Counted from the first letter of the stretch, positions 46,421-56,016 are shown. The stretch is DNA of 64,000 nt from a bacterium (GCA_035945995.1 DASYZR010000116.1:1-64000), one strand, 5' to 3'. Program-made: numbers and translations. Notes: generated by a model from the sequence alone, not told the origin.

Positions 46421-47046
46421 ACCGAAGAGCCTTCGCCATTGCCCTGATCACGCTCGCCGTAGCCGCTGTGGTCCTGAGGGCCGTCGAGTACGCTCCCGCC
46501 GTCCCGGTTCGCACCCCTCTACGGGACTTCCCGCTGCACGTCCTCGGGTGGCGCGGACAGTCGAGTTTCTTCACGCCGGATGTCGTCGCCGAGCTGCGCG
46601 CCGATGACTATCTCGTCCGAACCTACCAAGATCGCGCGGGAGATGCGTTGGGGCTGTATGTCGCGTATTACAGTTCTCAACCCCCGGGGACCCGCATCCA
46701 CTCTCCGGCCGTCTGTCTTCCTGCTGCCGGCTGGTATATCAAACGCTCCGGGCTCGAGCAGATCAGACTCGCCGATCGCACCATTACTGTCAATCGGAAC
46801 CTGATCGAAAAGGGAGATGAGCACCAGGTCGTTCTCTATTGGTATCAGATGCACGGAGTGGTTGCGGCAAGGGAGCTTCAGGCCATAAGCCTGCTGGCGT
46901 GGACGTCGCTCACCCAGCGGAGGACTGATGAGGCACTGGTGCGGGTAAACGCGGCGTTCGCCGGCGAGGCTCAGGACACGGTGGAACGGGAAACCGCCTT
47001 CGTCCGAAACGTCTTTCCACTGCTGAAACACTACCTGCCGGAATAG
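46417..47046 (+). CDS. EpsI-family exosortase-associated protein
   Basis: EpsI proteins (DUF3485) accompany exosortases, as separate genes or as a C-terminal fusion. This one has a signal/membrane segment (about 5-21), the conserved block HSPAVCLPAAGW (95-106) with Cys100, and the C-terminal part LYWYQMHGVVAARELQA and FVRNVFPLLKHYLPE. The 209-residue protein begins in an ATGA overlap with the exosortase gene, so both are translated together. Its exact role is unproven; export or polysaccharide processing is suspected. Confidence 0.92.
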   Translation: MNRRAFAIALITLAVAAVVLRAVEYAPAVPVRTPLRDFPLHVLGWRGQSSFFTPDVVAELRADDYLVRTYQDRAGDALGLYVAYYSSQPPGTRIHSPAVCLPAAGWYIKRSGLEQIRLADRTITVNRNLIEKGDEHQVVLYWYQMHGVVAARELQAISLLAWTSLTQRRTDEALVRVNAAFAGEAQDTVERETAFVRNVFPLLKHYLPE

Positions 47047-47120
47047 CGATTCCTGTCAACGATCCGGATCGTCCGCGCCGCCTACCCCGGCGCCGTAACG
47101 ATCGCGGGCCCGTCGGTGCG

Positions 47121-48140
47121 TCACGCGCACAACACACCATGCCGGCGCGACGCGAGGAGACTTCCGGCACTCGACGCAGAGAATTCCAACAGATGGATTG
47201 CCGCAAAGATTGCAAGCTCGATATTCGACCGCACCGTGATCTTTCGCTTCTGCGCGGCGTGTTTGATGAGCAGCATCAGACGGGCCCAGTACAAACACAG
47301 TGGAATGAGAGACCACGGCGTGAGCACGCTCAGCGCGATGAGCGCCATCGAAATCTTCTCGGGGCTCGTCAGATTGACGCACATCGTCACCGGTGCCCGC
47401 GCTGACATGGTATGCCGTCCGATCATTACGCTGGCGATGCCGTGGAAATGCTTTCGCATCAGCCTGGGTCTGCCCGCCCCATAGAAGAATTGGCGCTTCA
47501 GGGCGGCGCTCAGCGTAGGCCGGTGAATATGCCGAACGCGGGCCGCGGGCGCTCCAACGATCACCCCCCCACCCCGCAAAATTCGCCAGCACAGATCCAG
47601 GTCCTCACCCGTCGACATTGATTCATCGAACAGGCCGAACCGCTTTAGCACGTCAACCCGAACGGAGAGATTGGCCGTGTAAAATACCGTCGTCGGGCCA
47701 TACGCGGTGATCGTAGTTGCCTGATCCGGCTGGGGAAACGCCGTTATGGCTAGGCACCGCTCGATCAGCGTTTGGGGCTCGTATTCGCTGATGCCGCCAG
47801 AAACTGCGGCGATCTCGGGGCTTGCGTAAGCTTCGGCGATTTGGGCCAGCCATTCCGGTTCCGGAACGCAGTCGGCGTCCGTAAAGGCGACAATTCCCTC
47901 GTCAAGCAGGCGCAGAGCCGCGTTGCGCGCCGCGGCCTGTCCACGCGTCTGCTCACGTCGGACGTGCATGTACGGAGCGGCCGCGGCCTGTTCCTGAAGC
48001 CATTCGTACGTGCCGTCCGAGGAGCCGTTGTCCACGAAGTAAATCGAATCGGGCCGCCGCGTCTGTCGCAGCAACGCATCCACACATCGCGCGATTGTCC
48101 GGCGGGCGTTGTATGCGGGAACGACGACACTAATACGCAT
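47121..48140 (-). CDS. Glycosyltransferase family 2
   Basis: GT-A fold inverting glycosyltransferase. ISVVVPAYNARRTI opens the nucleotide-binding domain, FTDADCVPEPEWL holds the metal-binding DxD, and STGEDLDLCWRI contains the ED acceptor-base motif. One or two hydrophobic helices near the C-terminus (ALIALSVLTPWSLIPLCLYWA) anchor it to the membrane. ATG 48140 follows AAGGA by five bases; the frame opens nine codons earlier inside the asnB end. It is the last gene of the polysaccharide operon and converges on epsI. Confidence 0.9.
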   Translation of the reverse strand: MRISVVVPAYNARRTIARCVDALLRQTRRPDSIYFVDNGSSDGTYEWLQEQAAAAPYMHVRREQTRGQAAARNAALRLLDEGIVAFTDADCVPEPEWLAQIAEAYASPEIAAVSGGISEYEPQTLIERCLAITAFPQPDQATTITAYGPTTVFYTANLSVRVDVLKRFGLFDESMSTGEDLDLCWRILRGGGVIVGAPAARVRHIHRPTLSAALKRQFFYGAGRPRLMRKHFHGIASVMIGRHTMSARAPVTMCVNLTSPEKISMALIALSVLTPWSLIPLCLYWARLMLLIKHAAQKRKITVRSNIELAIFAAIHLLEFSASSAGSLLASRRHGVLCA

Positions 48141-48153
48141 GGCGTTCCTTATC

Positions 48154-50127
48154 TTATTGCGCTCCAACCGCGTCCACTGCGATCTGTCCGGGCCGAGTCA
48201 TCCGCTGTCGGAGATCTCCCCGCCGCAGCATTCGAAGCCACACTTCCAAGTTGAGGAGCGCCCACAAACGATCCCCGTTATTTTTCCTTTCTTCTTTATG
48301 CTCGCGGTAGAGGCTCCGTATGGCGTCGGCTCTGAGATAGTCGTTCACATGCGCGTCGCGTGCCAGCAACGTCTCCTCAGCATATGGCCGAAGCTCGTGG
48401 CGAAACCAGCGGTCAACCGGCGCGGTGAACCCGTGCTTGCGCCGGCGAAGCAGTTCGCGCGGCAGCATGTCGCGAAAGGCCAGCCGCAAGATGTACTTCA
48501 GCTGCCCGCGGCGGATTTTCATCTCGGGTGGGAGCGACGCAACGAACTCGACCAGGGCTGTGTCAAGCATCGGGGACCGCGTCTCCAGCCCGTGCGCCAT
48601 ACTCATCCGATCCATCTTCACGTGGAGATCGTCCGGGAGATACGTCGTGAAATTGAGATGAAGGAGCCGTTGCAGCAACGGAAGCGTCGCGAGTCGCTGG
48701 TCCGGCTGACGGAGGCTGCCGAATAAGTGCTCCGCGGCCAGATCCGCCTCTGGGCCGGGACCCATCAACGTCGCGACCGTCGGGGCATCAAAGAGAGACA
48801 TCCACCCGGCGAACCGCTCCTCAACGGAGGTGTGCGCCTGGAAGAAGAAACGCTCCAGCCGGCGACGCGGGCTATAGTAACCATCGCCATTCGGGAGCCA
48901 GCGCGAGATCGTCCGCCCCAGGGGGGCCACCGCCGAAGGGATCTTCGCGGCGAGCATCGCGGCCAAGAAACGCTCGTACCCCGCAAACACCTCGTCCCCG
49001 CCGTCTCCGTTTAGTGCGACCGTGACGTGCTGTCGTGCCAGCTGGGCGACGAGATACGTGGGAACGGCCGAGTAATCGCCATACGGCTGGTCATGATGCC
49101 AGAGGAGCGTCTCGACGAGGGAACCCACCTCTCCACGAAGCACGAGCACCGTATGGCGGGTGCGAAACTTCTTCGCGGCCGCCTCGGCGTAGGGTTGCTC
49201 ATCATAAGAAAGGTCGCCTGGAAAACCGGCGGTAAACGTGCGAACCGGTTCCTGGGTCAATTGCGACATGATCCCTACCACAATCGAGGAATCCAAACCG
49301 CCGCTCAACAGCGCGCCCAGCGGGACATCGCTGATCATTCGGCGGGCGACCGCTTGCGTCAGGAGCTCGCGGACGCGTCTCGCTGCCTCCGCCGCGGAGC
49401 GGATACCCGCAGGGGCCCGGTCTGAGAATTTGAGTTCCCAATAGCGGCGCGGGCCGCTGACGCCCGCCGCGTCCACGATCATGTATGATCCGGGCGGAAC
49501 TTGATAGACTCCACGGTACATCGTCCGAGGGCCCGGTACGTACCCGAAGACCAGGTACTCTGGAATGTGGTCGGCCGCCACATGCGGCTCAACCCAGGGA
49601 CAGGCGAGCAAGGCCTTGATCTCCTGCGCGAACGTGAACCGTGCCCCGTCCGCAATGTAGTACAGCGGCTTCTTGCCGGACCGGTCGCGCGCCAGTACCA
49701 GTCTTGCCCGCGGCTCGTCCCACAGCGCAAACGCAAACATCCCATCCAGGTGGCGAATGAAGTCGTCTCCGAACTGCTCATACGCGTGGACGATGGTCTC
49801 GGTATCGGACGCGGACCGAAATTCATGTCCGCACTGACGCAGCTCTGCCCGAAGCTCCCGAAAATTGTAAATTTCGCCGTTGAAGGTGACCCACACGGTC
49901 TTCGTCTCGTTCGGCATCGGTTGCCGGGCGGCGTCGGACAAGTCGATGATCTTGAGGCGACGATGACCGAGGAACACGGAGGGACGGCGCGTCGCCCCCG
50001 GCGCGGACCGTACGAGGGTCCCGTCTCCGTCGGGTCCGCGGTGCCGCAGCAGCTCCATCATCCGCCGGCCCGCGCCATCGTCCACCGGCTCTCCGTCCAG
50101 GTTAGCGAATCCGCAGATTCCGCACAC
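48154..50127 (-). CDS. Asparagine synthase-type amidotransferase (AsnB-like), EPS-associated
   Basis: Two-domain class II glutamine amidotransferase. Cys2 is the glutaminase nucleophile (MCGICGFANLDG), with FNGEIYNFRELRAELR typical, followed by the ATP-pyrophosphatase domain with LSGGLDSSIVVG. The 657-residue length matches AsnB-like proteins that accompany exosortase or EPS loci and probably amidate uronic acids or sugars rather than free aspartate. UDP-sugar dehydrogenase is encoded in the same operon, so an amidated uronic acid is plausible. It ends just before the GT2 gene. Confidence 0.9.
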   Translation of the reverse strand: MCGICGFANLDGEPVDDGAGRRMMELLRHRGPDGDGTLVRSAPGATRRPSVFLGHRRLKIIDLSDAARQPMPNETKTVWVTFNGEIYNFRELRAELRQCGHEFRSASDTETIVHAYEQFGDDFIRHLDGMFAFALWDEPRARLVLARDRSGKKPLYYIADGARFTFAQEIKALLACPWVEPHVAADHIPEYLVFGYVPGPRTMYRGVYQVPPGSYMIVDAAGVSGPRRYWELKFSDRAPAGIRSAAEAARRVRELLTQAVARRMISDVPLGALLSGGLDSSIVVGIMSQLTQEPVRTFTAGFPGDLSYDEQPYAEAAAKKFRTRHTVLVLRGEVGSLVETLLWHHDQPYGDYSAVPTYLVAQLARQHVTVALNGDGGDEVFAGYERFLAAMLAAKIPSAVAPLGRTISRWLPNGDGYYSPRRRLERFFFQAHTSVEERFAGWMSLFDAPTVATLMGPGPEADLAAEHLFGSLRQPDQRLATLPLLQRLLHLNFTTYLPDDLHVKMDRMSMAHGLETRSPMLDTALVEFVASLPPEMKIRRGQLKYILRLAFRDMLPRELLRRRKHGFTAPVDRWFRHELRPYAEETLLARDAHVNDYLRADAIRSLYREHKEERKNNGDRLWALLNLEVWLRMLRRGDLRQRMTRPGQIAVDAVGAQ

Positions 50128-50142
50128 CGCCGCGCTCCACCA

Positions 50143-50868
50143 TCAGACGTTTCCCGAAGCCACCGCCTCGGAAGCCTCACGCCGGCACCGTGCCAGAATG
50201 GACAGGGCCGCCTCGCCCTCATTGAACAGCAGGTCGATGATCGAGAGATCCGGCACGAATCCGAGGCGCATGTGCTGCTGGCGGTACGTCCGGCACTCCC
50301 ACCCCTGGAGTCCCACCTCGATGCCCCGCCCTTCAAACAGCGGCGCGTCGAGATGATTGTCCGCCGCATAGTCTCCGGTCAAGTACGTCGTGGCTCCGAG
50401 CGCGGCACAGATGTCGACAATCCGCTGCGTGCCCCGGCCGGAAATGCCGAGGTCCGAACTCCGAACGATTCGGGTCCGGATCCCCAGCACCGACACGAGC
50501 CACGCGAGTACATGCTCGCTCAGGTCGACCAGTCGCGGCCACTGCGCAGCGTAGATGTCCGCCAGCGCCGGCTGATAGAGATGCAAGAAGGGCGCCCGCG
50601 CGTAGTTCGTGCGGATCGCCATCCAATGCTTCTCCCGCCACCGCTCCTGATTGTTGATGCAGACGTCGGAGATCCGTTTGCCGAACGCGTCGACAACCGG
50701 GACCGTCAGGTACATCCACCCCTGCGCGCATTTGATCTTGTTGCGATTCTGCCAGCCGTTCTTCGTGTATGCCGCGTCGTCCAGCAGCACAAATACGTCG
50801 CTACGCGCGATCTTGTCGATGTAGCGCAGCCACGGAAGATAATGGGGCTGATGAATTGCGACAATCAT
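50143..50868 (-). CDS. WbqC-family protein
   Basis: WbqC-like proteins occur in O-antigen and exopolysaccharide loci; their biochemistry is not settled, though acyl or amino-sugar modification has been suggested. The start IVAIHQPHYLPWLRYIDKI and DAAYTKNGWQNRNKIK are typical, and the C-terminal part includes LTGDYAADNHLDAPLFEGRG-type segments. The frame opens earlier, but ATG 50868 makes an ATGA overlap with the upstream glycosyltransferase stop, giving 241 residues. It precedes asnB by 15 bases. Confidence 0.88.
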   Translation of the reverse strand: MIVAIHQPHYLPWLRYIDKIARSDVFVLLDDAAYTKNGWQNRNKIKCAQGWMYLTVPVVDAFGKRISDVCINNQERWREKHWMAIRTNYARAPFLHLYQPALADIYAAQWPRLVDLSEHVLAWLVSVLGIRTRIVRSSDLGISGRGTQRIVDICAALGATTYLTGDYAADNHLDAPLFEGRGIEVGLQGWECRTYRQQHMRLGFVPDLSIIDLLFNEGEAALSILARCRREASEAVASGNV

Positions 50869-52094
50869 GCGCACTCTCCGCCCTTCGGCGACGCCGCGTG
50901 CCCGTCGTTCACGGCGCGGCCGCCGGTGCGTTCGTTCAGCAACCGTACGTAGAGGCTGTCGATGTCGGCGATCATAGGGACGATACCGAACCGCTCTACC
51001 CCGCGTCCGGCACGCTGACCCATGGCGCTCAGGAGCGCCCGGTCGGCGCAACAGCGGACGATCGCATCGGCGAGGGCCCGAGGGTCGGCGGGAGGCACGA
51101 GCAAACCCGTCTCCTCATCGGCGACGATGTCCTGGATGCCGCTCACGCGCGAACCAATCACGGGACGGCCGGCCGCAAGCGCTTCTACCGCGGCCCTCCC
51201 CATCCCCTCGTTCAACGAGGGGAGCACCATGACGTCGCAGAGCGACATGAGGTCCGGGATGTCCCGCCGCAGGCCGAGAAACCTCACCCCCCCGTCGATG
51301 CCCAGAGCGCAGGCGCGCCGCTCCAGCTGCGCGCGCAGGGGGCCGTCTCCAACGATAATGAACGTGGCCTTCTGTACGGCCGCGAGGACGGCGGGGACGG
51401 CTTCGAGCAGGTGCTGCACGCCCTTGACCGGCGCCAGGCGCGCCACACAACCCACCACGAAACCGTCTGCCGGAAGCCCAAGGGCCGCCCGCGCCGTCTC
51501 TCGAGGAACGGGCGTACCTGCCTGCCGGAAGCGCTCAATGTCGATCCCGCTGTGAACCACGTCGAATTTCTCCGCCGGGCCGATGCGGAGACGGAGGTGG
51601 TCCTGCCGCTCCGCCTCCGTCAGGCAGAGAACCCGGTCGGTGAAGCCCGTCAACCACCGCTCGACCTGTATCAGCGCGGTCGAGCCTGTGGCGTTCAAGT
51701 AGTCATGAAAGGCATGGCCGTGAGGCGTGTGGACGACGATGGGCACGCGTGCGAGTCGGGCGGCAACGCGCCCCAGCAAACCGGCCTTCGTCGTGTGGGT
51801 GTGCACGATCTTGTAACGACCACGGCGCATCAGCGCATACAGGCGACACAAGGCCCGCACGTCGAGAATGGGATGGAGATCGCGGACCAACTCGGGAATC
51901 CGTATGAACGGCACACCGGGGGGAAGACCATGCTCGAGGGTTCCCTCCGGGCCGCTGGTGGGCCCGCTGGCCAGGGTCACGGCGTAGCGGTCGCGCGCGA
52001 GGCGCTCCACCGTGAGCAGGGTGTTCTCCTGTGCCCCCCCCACCACAAGCCGTGTGATCACGTGCAGAACGGGGATTCGCGCGTCCGGCGGCAT
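50865..52094 (-). CDS. Glycosyltransferase family 4
   Basis: GT-B fold retaining transferase. The first domain contains the loop VVGGAQENTLLT and HTHTTKAGLLGRVAARLA; the second holds VGCVARLAPVKGVQHLLEAV and the donor-binding E-x7-E region LPSLNEGMGRAAVEALAAG. There are 409 residues. The start ATG overlaps the upstream gene's stop by one base (TGATG), so the pair is coupled. Resembles enzymes that add hexoses to capsular or exopolysaccharide precursors. Linkage and donor are not visible. Confidence 0.92.
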   Translation of the reverse strand: MPPDARIPVLHVITRLVVGGAQENTLLTVERLARDRYAVTLASGPTSGPEGTLEHGLPPGVPFIRIPELVRDLHPILDVRALCRLYALMRRGRYKIVHTHTTKAGLLGRVAARLARVPIVVHTPHGHAFHDYLNATGSTALIQVERWLTGFTDRVLCLTEAERQDHLRLRIGPAEKFDVVHSGIDIERFRQAGTPVPRETARAALGLPADGFVVGCVARLAPVKGVQHLLEAVPAVLAAVQKATFIIVGDGPLRAQLERRACALGIDGGVRFLGLRRDIPDLMSLCDVMVLPSLNEGMGRAAVEALAAGRPVIGSRVSGIQDIVADEETGLLVPPADPRALADAIVRCCADRALLSAMGQRAGRGVERFGIVPMIADIDSLYVRLLNERTGGRAVNDGHAASPKGGECA

Positions 52095-53230
52095 CAGAGG
52101 CTCCAGATTCGCGCGACCGCCGCGGTCCAGGCGGAAGCCAGTTGCTCGGTCCGCCGCCGTCCCTGCATGCCGAGCCGCGTTGCCTCTTCTCGATCCGAAA
52201 GGAGCTTTGTGATGGCCGCCGAGAGTTCATCGACATCCGTCGGATTCACGAGGACACCCGTAACCCCGTCGAGGACGGCCTCGGGGACGCCGCCGCTCCG
52301 CCCGCCGATGACCGGCTTCCCGCATGCGCCGGCCTCCAGGAAGACGATGCCGAACCCTTCGAAATCTCCACACGGCAAGGGCCGGCTCGGCATGACGAAG
52401 AGATCGCAGGACGCATACAGAGGCGCCAGATCCTGCTCGGACACGTGTCCCGCAAACACGACATCGTCCCCGCATCCCAGGTCGACCGCGAGCGCCCGAA
52501 GCCGCGCTTCCTCCGGACCGCGACCGGCGATGACGTATCGGATCGGCCCCGACGACCGCTTCACCTTGTTGAGCGCCCGAATCACCATGTCGTGCCCCTT
52601 ATAATCGTCCAGGCGGCTTACGGTCAGGATCACGCGTTGCCCGTCGAGCCCGTACCGCGCCCGTACTCCCCCATCATCAAGCGTGGGCCGGAATCGGTCC
52701 GTCTCCACACTCATCGTCAAGGCTTCAGTCCGGGGATTGGTGATCGCCAGGTCCTCGAAGTACCGGCGCGTGTACTCGCTGTTCACGACAACGAGCGCGG
52801 CACCGCGCACAACCCGCCGGACCACGGCCCGCACCATGCCGAAGCGCATGTACCGCGCCATCTCGCCTCCATGAAGATACAGCACGTAGGGGAGTCCTTG
52901 GAGCAGCCGTGCGACAATGCCGATGGGCGCCAGGTGCAGCTGCCCGATGTGAACCGCATCGACCCGCTCGCGGCGGGCGGTCGCGATGCCACGCACCAAG
53001 AGGATCGCCAGCTGGACCACCCGAGCCGGGAGGCGCCGGCTCGTCGGACCTCGCTGCCGCACGATCTTATACGGCTGGCACACGTCGAAACCGTGATCTC
53101 CGGCAGTTCTCGGAGCCAGCACCACGACGCCGCCGGCCGGCACCGCAGCACAAATGCGCTCATACCAGCGCGCCACGCCCCCGACCACCGGCGGAAAATC
53201 GTTTGTGATCAGGAGGGCCTTCGTTGTCAT
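52094..53230 (-). CDS. Glycosyltransferase family 4
   Basis: GT-B transferase, 378 residues. Acceptor-domain loop FPPVVGGVARWYERI, then donor-domain TVSRLDDYKGHDMVIRAL and the E-x7-E motif region DFEGFGIVFLEAGACGKPVIG. The open frame begins far upstream, but ATG 53230 gives the usual beta-strand start TTKALLITNDFPP. It is closely related in plan to the GT4 at 56016-57206 (both have a TPDGDTEGYG- or DFEGFG-type donor loop), suggesting sequential additions. Neighbouring starts and stops nearly touch. Confidence 0.9.
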   Translation of the reverse strand: MTTKALLITNDFPPVVGGVARWYERICAAVPAGGVVVLAPRTAGDHGFDVCQPYKIVRQRGPTSRRLPARVVQLAILLVRGIATARRERVDAVHIGQLHLAPIGIVARLLQGLPYVLYLHGGEMARYMRFGMVRAVVRRVVRGAALVVVNSEYTRRYFEDLAITNPRTEALTMSVETDRFRPTLDDGGVRARYGLDGQRVILTVSRLDDYKGHDMVIRALNKVKRSSGPIRYVIAGRGPEEARLRALAVDLGCGDDVVFAGHVSEQDLAPLYASCDLFVMPSRPLPCGDFEGFGIVFLEAGACGKPVIGGRSGGVPEAVLDGVTGVLVNPTDVDELSAAITKLLSDREEATRLGMQGRRRTEQLASAWTAAVARIWSL

Positions 53231-53255
53231 AAACTCCCGCGACCGCGGCAACGCC

Positions 53256-54110
53256 TCATGGCTTTGGCGCCTTCCCAAGACCCGCCGCGGACCATCCCCC
53301 GGTGAGCCGCAACCGTGCATGATAACCTGCAAAACCGGCAGCGTACGCCAACTGCGACGCGAGGGCGACCCAACGAAGTCGTGCGAGGTCACACACGGCG
53401 CGCACCGCGTGGCGCCGCCACCGATACACCGGGCTCCGCGCAACCGCCGGCGCGCCCGCGTGACCGTCGGGTGTATCGAGGGCCGCCGACGGCATCTGCT
53501 TCGCGGCCTCCGCCGACTGCCAGCCGTTTCGAAAGAACACGCCGCACAGCGTCAAGAGACCGTCGGGCATGGGATGATAGAACCATGCGCGAGGCGCGAC
53601 GACGATACGCAGGCCGCGTCGACGGACGCGGGCCCGCATCTCCGGATCGACCCCCCGCGGGATCTGTTCATTGAATCCCCCCAGCTCCCAGAAAGTGGAC
53701 CGGCGGACCGCGCAACACGCCGTGGTGACCATGTCGCTGTCGGTGACGACAGACACAACCGGTGAACGGCTGCGAGCAATCTGACGCCCGGCGGCGCGCT
53801 GAAACGCGGTGGAGTCCGCCGGCAGCAGTTGCGCCGCCCCAACCATGCCGACGCCGTCATCGTCCAGCAGCGCAACCATGGCCTCCAGGACGCGTTCGTG
53901 GCCGAGCCGGACATCATCGTCGAGGAAGATCAGCACGTCTCCGGACGCGCGGCGGGCGCCGACATTCCGGGCGCGCCCGCTCGGAGACACGCCGACGACC
54001 AGTTGCACCTCCTGAGCCTGGACGGTTTGTCCCTGGACATCGCGTACGAGCGGGCCCCTCTCCCCGCCCTTCAGCGAGGGGATGATGACGGACACGGTCG
54101 GCTCAGGCAT
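53256..54110 (-). CDS. Glycosyltransferase family 2
   Basis: GT-A fold, 284 residues. It opens with VSVIIPSLKGGERGPLVRD, and has the metal-binding aspartates in VLIFLDDDVRLGHERVL, and the FWELGGFNEQIPRGVDPEMR block with acceptor residues. It begins with ATG 54110, overlapping the end of the toroid-protein gene by eight bases. A C-terminal hydrophobic segment is weak. Donor and acceptor are unknown. Confidence 0.87.
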   Translation of the reverse strand: MPEPTVSVIIPSLKGGERGPLVRDVQGQTVQAQEVQLVVGVSPSGRARNVGARRASGDVLIFLDDDVRLGHERVLEAMVALLDDDGVGMVGAAQLLPADSTAFQRAAGRQIARSRSPVVSVVTDSDMVTTACCAVRRSTFWELGGFNEQIPRGVDPEMRARVRRRGLRIVVAPRAWFYHPMPDGLLTLCGVFFRNGWQSAEAAKQMPSAALDTPDGHAGAPAVARSPVYRWRRHAVRAVCDLARLRWVALASQLAYAAGFAGYHARLRLTGGWSAAGLGKAPKP

Positions 54111-56016
54111 TGGCCACCTGCAACGCGTCGAGGTCCACACGAAGACGACGCGTGACGCGTCCCAATTGCACGGTCAGGAGGACGGTGTTCGTCCCACGCG
54201 AGTCGGCCGCGACGATGACCCCGGGGTCGAAGCACACCGCTGAAGCGCGCGCGGTGCCCGGCGCGAGCGGCGCGCGGATCACGCATGCCGGTCCGTTGCT
54301 CGTGAAGACCGGACGCGTCTCAAGGTCCCCGGGGGGACATTTGGCCCAGACATGGCCTTCGGGCTCCCCATGAACCGTGTCCGGCGCACCGGGGCGACAC
54401 CGTCCGGGGAGCCGGAGCGTGCTCCACGCGGCATCGAAACGTCCGTCCACGCGGTCAACCACACAAAGACACCGGCAGCCCGGGAGCAAGATGATCGCCC
54501 GACGCACCCGGGTGTCAGATGCCGGCACCGCCGCGTAGGCGGGTGGAATCCGAACCGGCAACCGTACGACAAAAGGCGCAATCCACCGGGCGAGTGCCCG
54601 GCCCTGCCATCCGGCTTTTTCCCTGGTGGCCTTGGTCAGGCGTCTCCGAAGGCCCATCCGCAAGGTGATCGGCGTCCCCCTCCCCACCAGGGCGACGAAG
54701 TCGTCGTCGTCGATTACGCGTACCTCGTCATACACGCGGACCGCGTAGGTCTCGCCGGCAACGGAGATGACCGGCATGAAGCCGCTCCACCGTGGATCGG
54801 TGGGCGCGCGTGCGTCGTGGGGGGGAGGCGGGACGATCGTGCGCCCGTCGCATTGCAGCGTAAGCGGCTGCATCCCAGAATACCGGGCGTCCATGAACAG
54901 GTACGATCCCGTGTTGAACTGGCCGCGGGTGCTGAACGCCGCGAAGACCCCTTCGCGATCTCGAACGATCAGGCCGGCATCCGGAGCATCGAAACGCCTC
55001 GCCGGATTCCGCGGCGCGCCGGGCACCTCGTAGCGCTCGTGCGCCTGAAGCAGCATGAACGCGCAAAACGCATTGTAGTCCAGGCGGTGCACATAATCGT
55101 CCCACGCCCGCTGTTCGGCATCCAGGGCGGTCGGGTAGAGTCGCATTCTGCCGTCCGCCAGCCGCAGACCGGCGAGAAATTGCGCCATCCTCGTGGCCGC
55201 CTCCGCCACTGGGCCGCGCACCTCGTCCGCGATGACACCGAGTGCAAGCGCATGCGACAGCGCGTAGACCGCGGCCGCATAACCGTACAACGAGTTGCAT
55301 CCACGACCGAAGTATGTCGTCTCGCCGTTTGGAGCGCATAGGCCGGCCAGCGCGTTCACGCCGCGCGCGAGCGCCGTCCTGGCGGCATCGTCTTCTAGAC
55401 TTCGTAGGAGCATCGCCAGCATCGCACAAATCTTCGCGTGGTAGGTAAGAGGTGTCGCCCGGCCGCCCGGCCCGTCGACGGCGGGATAGTCCGCAAACAG
55501 CCCGTCCGAGCCCTGCAACGGCAGGACGCGCGCGTACAGGCACTCGCGCGATGCGCGGAGGTCGGCCGCGGAGCCCAGCAGGTGGCTGCGCTGCGCGAGG
55601 CATACCGCCCGCATCGCCTCCCAGTTGTTCGTCGCGGTGGACGTGACAGACTCGAACGGCATGCGACGGAGATATGCGCTGATCGTACGCTGGAGCTCAG
55701 GCTGAATATCGGACTCTCGCCAGCGGCGAAGTACACATAGCAGCCCGAGATTGTTCAACTCATGCGCGCCGCGGGCGACCCGCGGCAGACTCAGGAAATA
55801 CCGGACGGCGCGCTCCGCGTGATCACCCACCGCGCCCGGGTCCCGCGCGAGCGTGCACGCCGCCGCGAACAGCATTGTTCCGTAATGGTCGGCGGGCAGG
55901 GCCCCTCGGGCGATGGGATCGTAGAGGTTCCCGTCCGGCTGTTGGTGAGAGGCAAGCCAACCGACGATCGCCTCCGCCGTGGTCGCCGCCCCCGGCGGGT
56001 CGACGCGCACGGCCAC
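54103..56016 (-). CDS. Alpha/alpha-toroid plus beta-domain protein, possible polysaccharide lyase-like
   Basis: The 637-residue protein has a helical N-terminal half (about 10-340: AEAIVGWLASHQQPDGNLYD, ELNNLGLLCVLRRW, NNWEAMRAVCLAQRS) that fits an alpha/alpha barrel, and a beta-rich C-terminal half (GVFAAFSTRGQFNTGSYLFM, YAVRVYDEVRVIDDDDFVAL). This plan is seen in heparinase II/III-type and other polyuronate lyases, but the catalytic residues are not identifiable by eye and I do not assign an activity. GTG 56016 overlaps the stop of the upstream gene by one base (TAGTG). No signal peptide is seen, which is odd for a lyase. Confidence 0.6.
   Translation of the reverse strand: MAVRVDPPGAATTAEAIVGWLASHQQPDGNLYDPIARGALPADHYGTMLFAAACTLARDPGAVGDHAERAVRYFLSLPRVARGAHELNNLGLLCVLRRWRESDIQPELQRTISAYLRRMPFESVTSTATNNWEAMRAVCLAQRSHLLGSAADLRASRECLYARVLPLQGSDGLFADYPAVDGPGGRATPLTYHAKICAMLAMLLRSLEDDAARTALARGVNALAGLCAPNGETTYFGRGCNSLYGYAAAVYALSHALALGVIADEVRGPVAEAATRMAQFLAGLRLADGRMRLYPTALDAEQRAWDDYVHRLDYNAFCAFMLLQAHERYEVPGAPRNPARRFDAPDAGLIVRDREGVFAAFSTRGQFNTGSYLFMDARYSGMQPLTLQCDGRTIVPPPPHDARAPTDPRWSGFMPVISVAGETYAVRVYDEVRVIDDDDFVALVGRGTPITLRMGLRRRLTKATREKAGWQGRALARWIAPFVVRLPVRIPPAYAAVPASDTRVRRAIILLPGCRCLCVVDRVDGRFDAAWSTLRLPGRCRPGAPDTVHGEPEGHVWAKCPPGDLETRPVFTSNGPACVIRAPLAPGTARASAVCFDPGVIVAADSRGTNTVLLTVQLGRVTRRLRVDLDALQVANA

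Noticed and set aside
47059-47072. Palindrome ACGATCCGGATCGT as terminator between epsI and the GT2 gene
   Set aside because: It has no loop of suitable size and no T-run on either strand.
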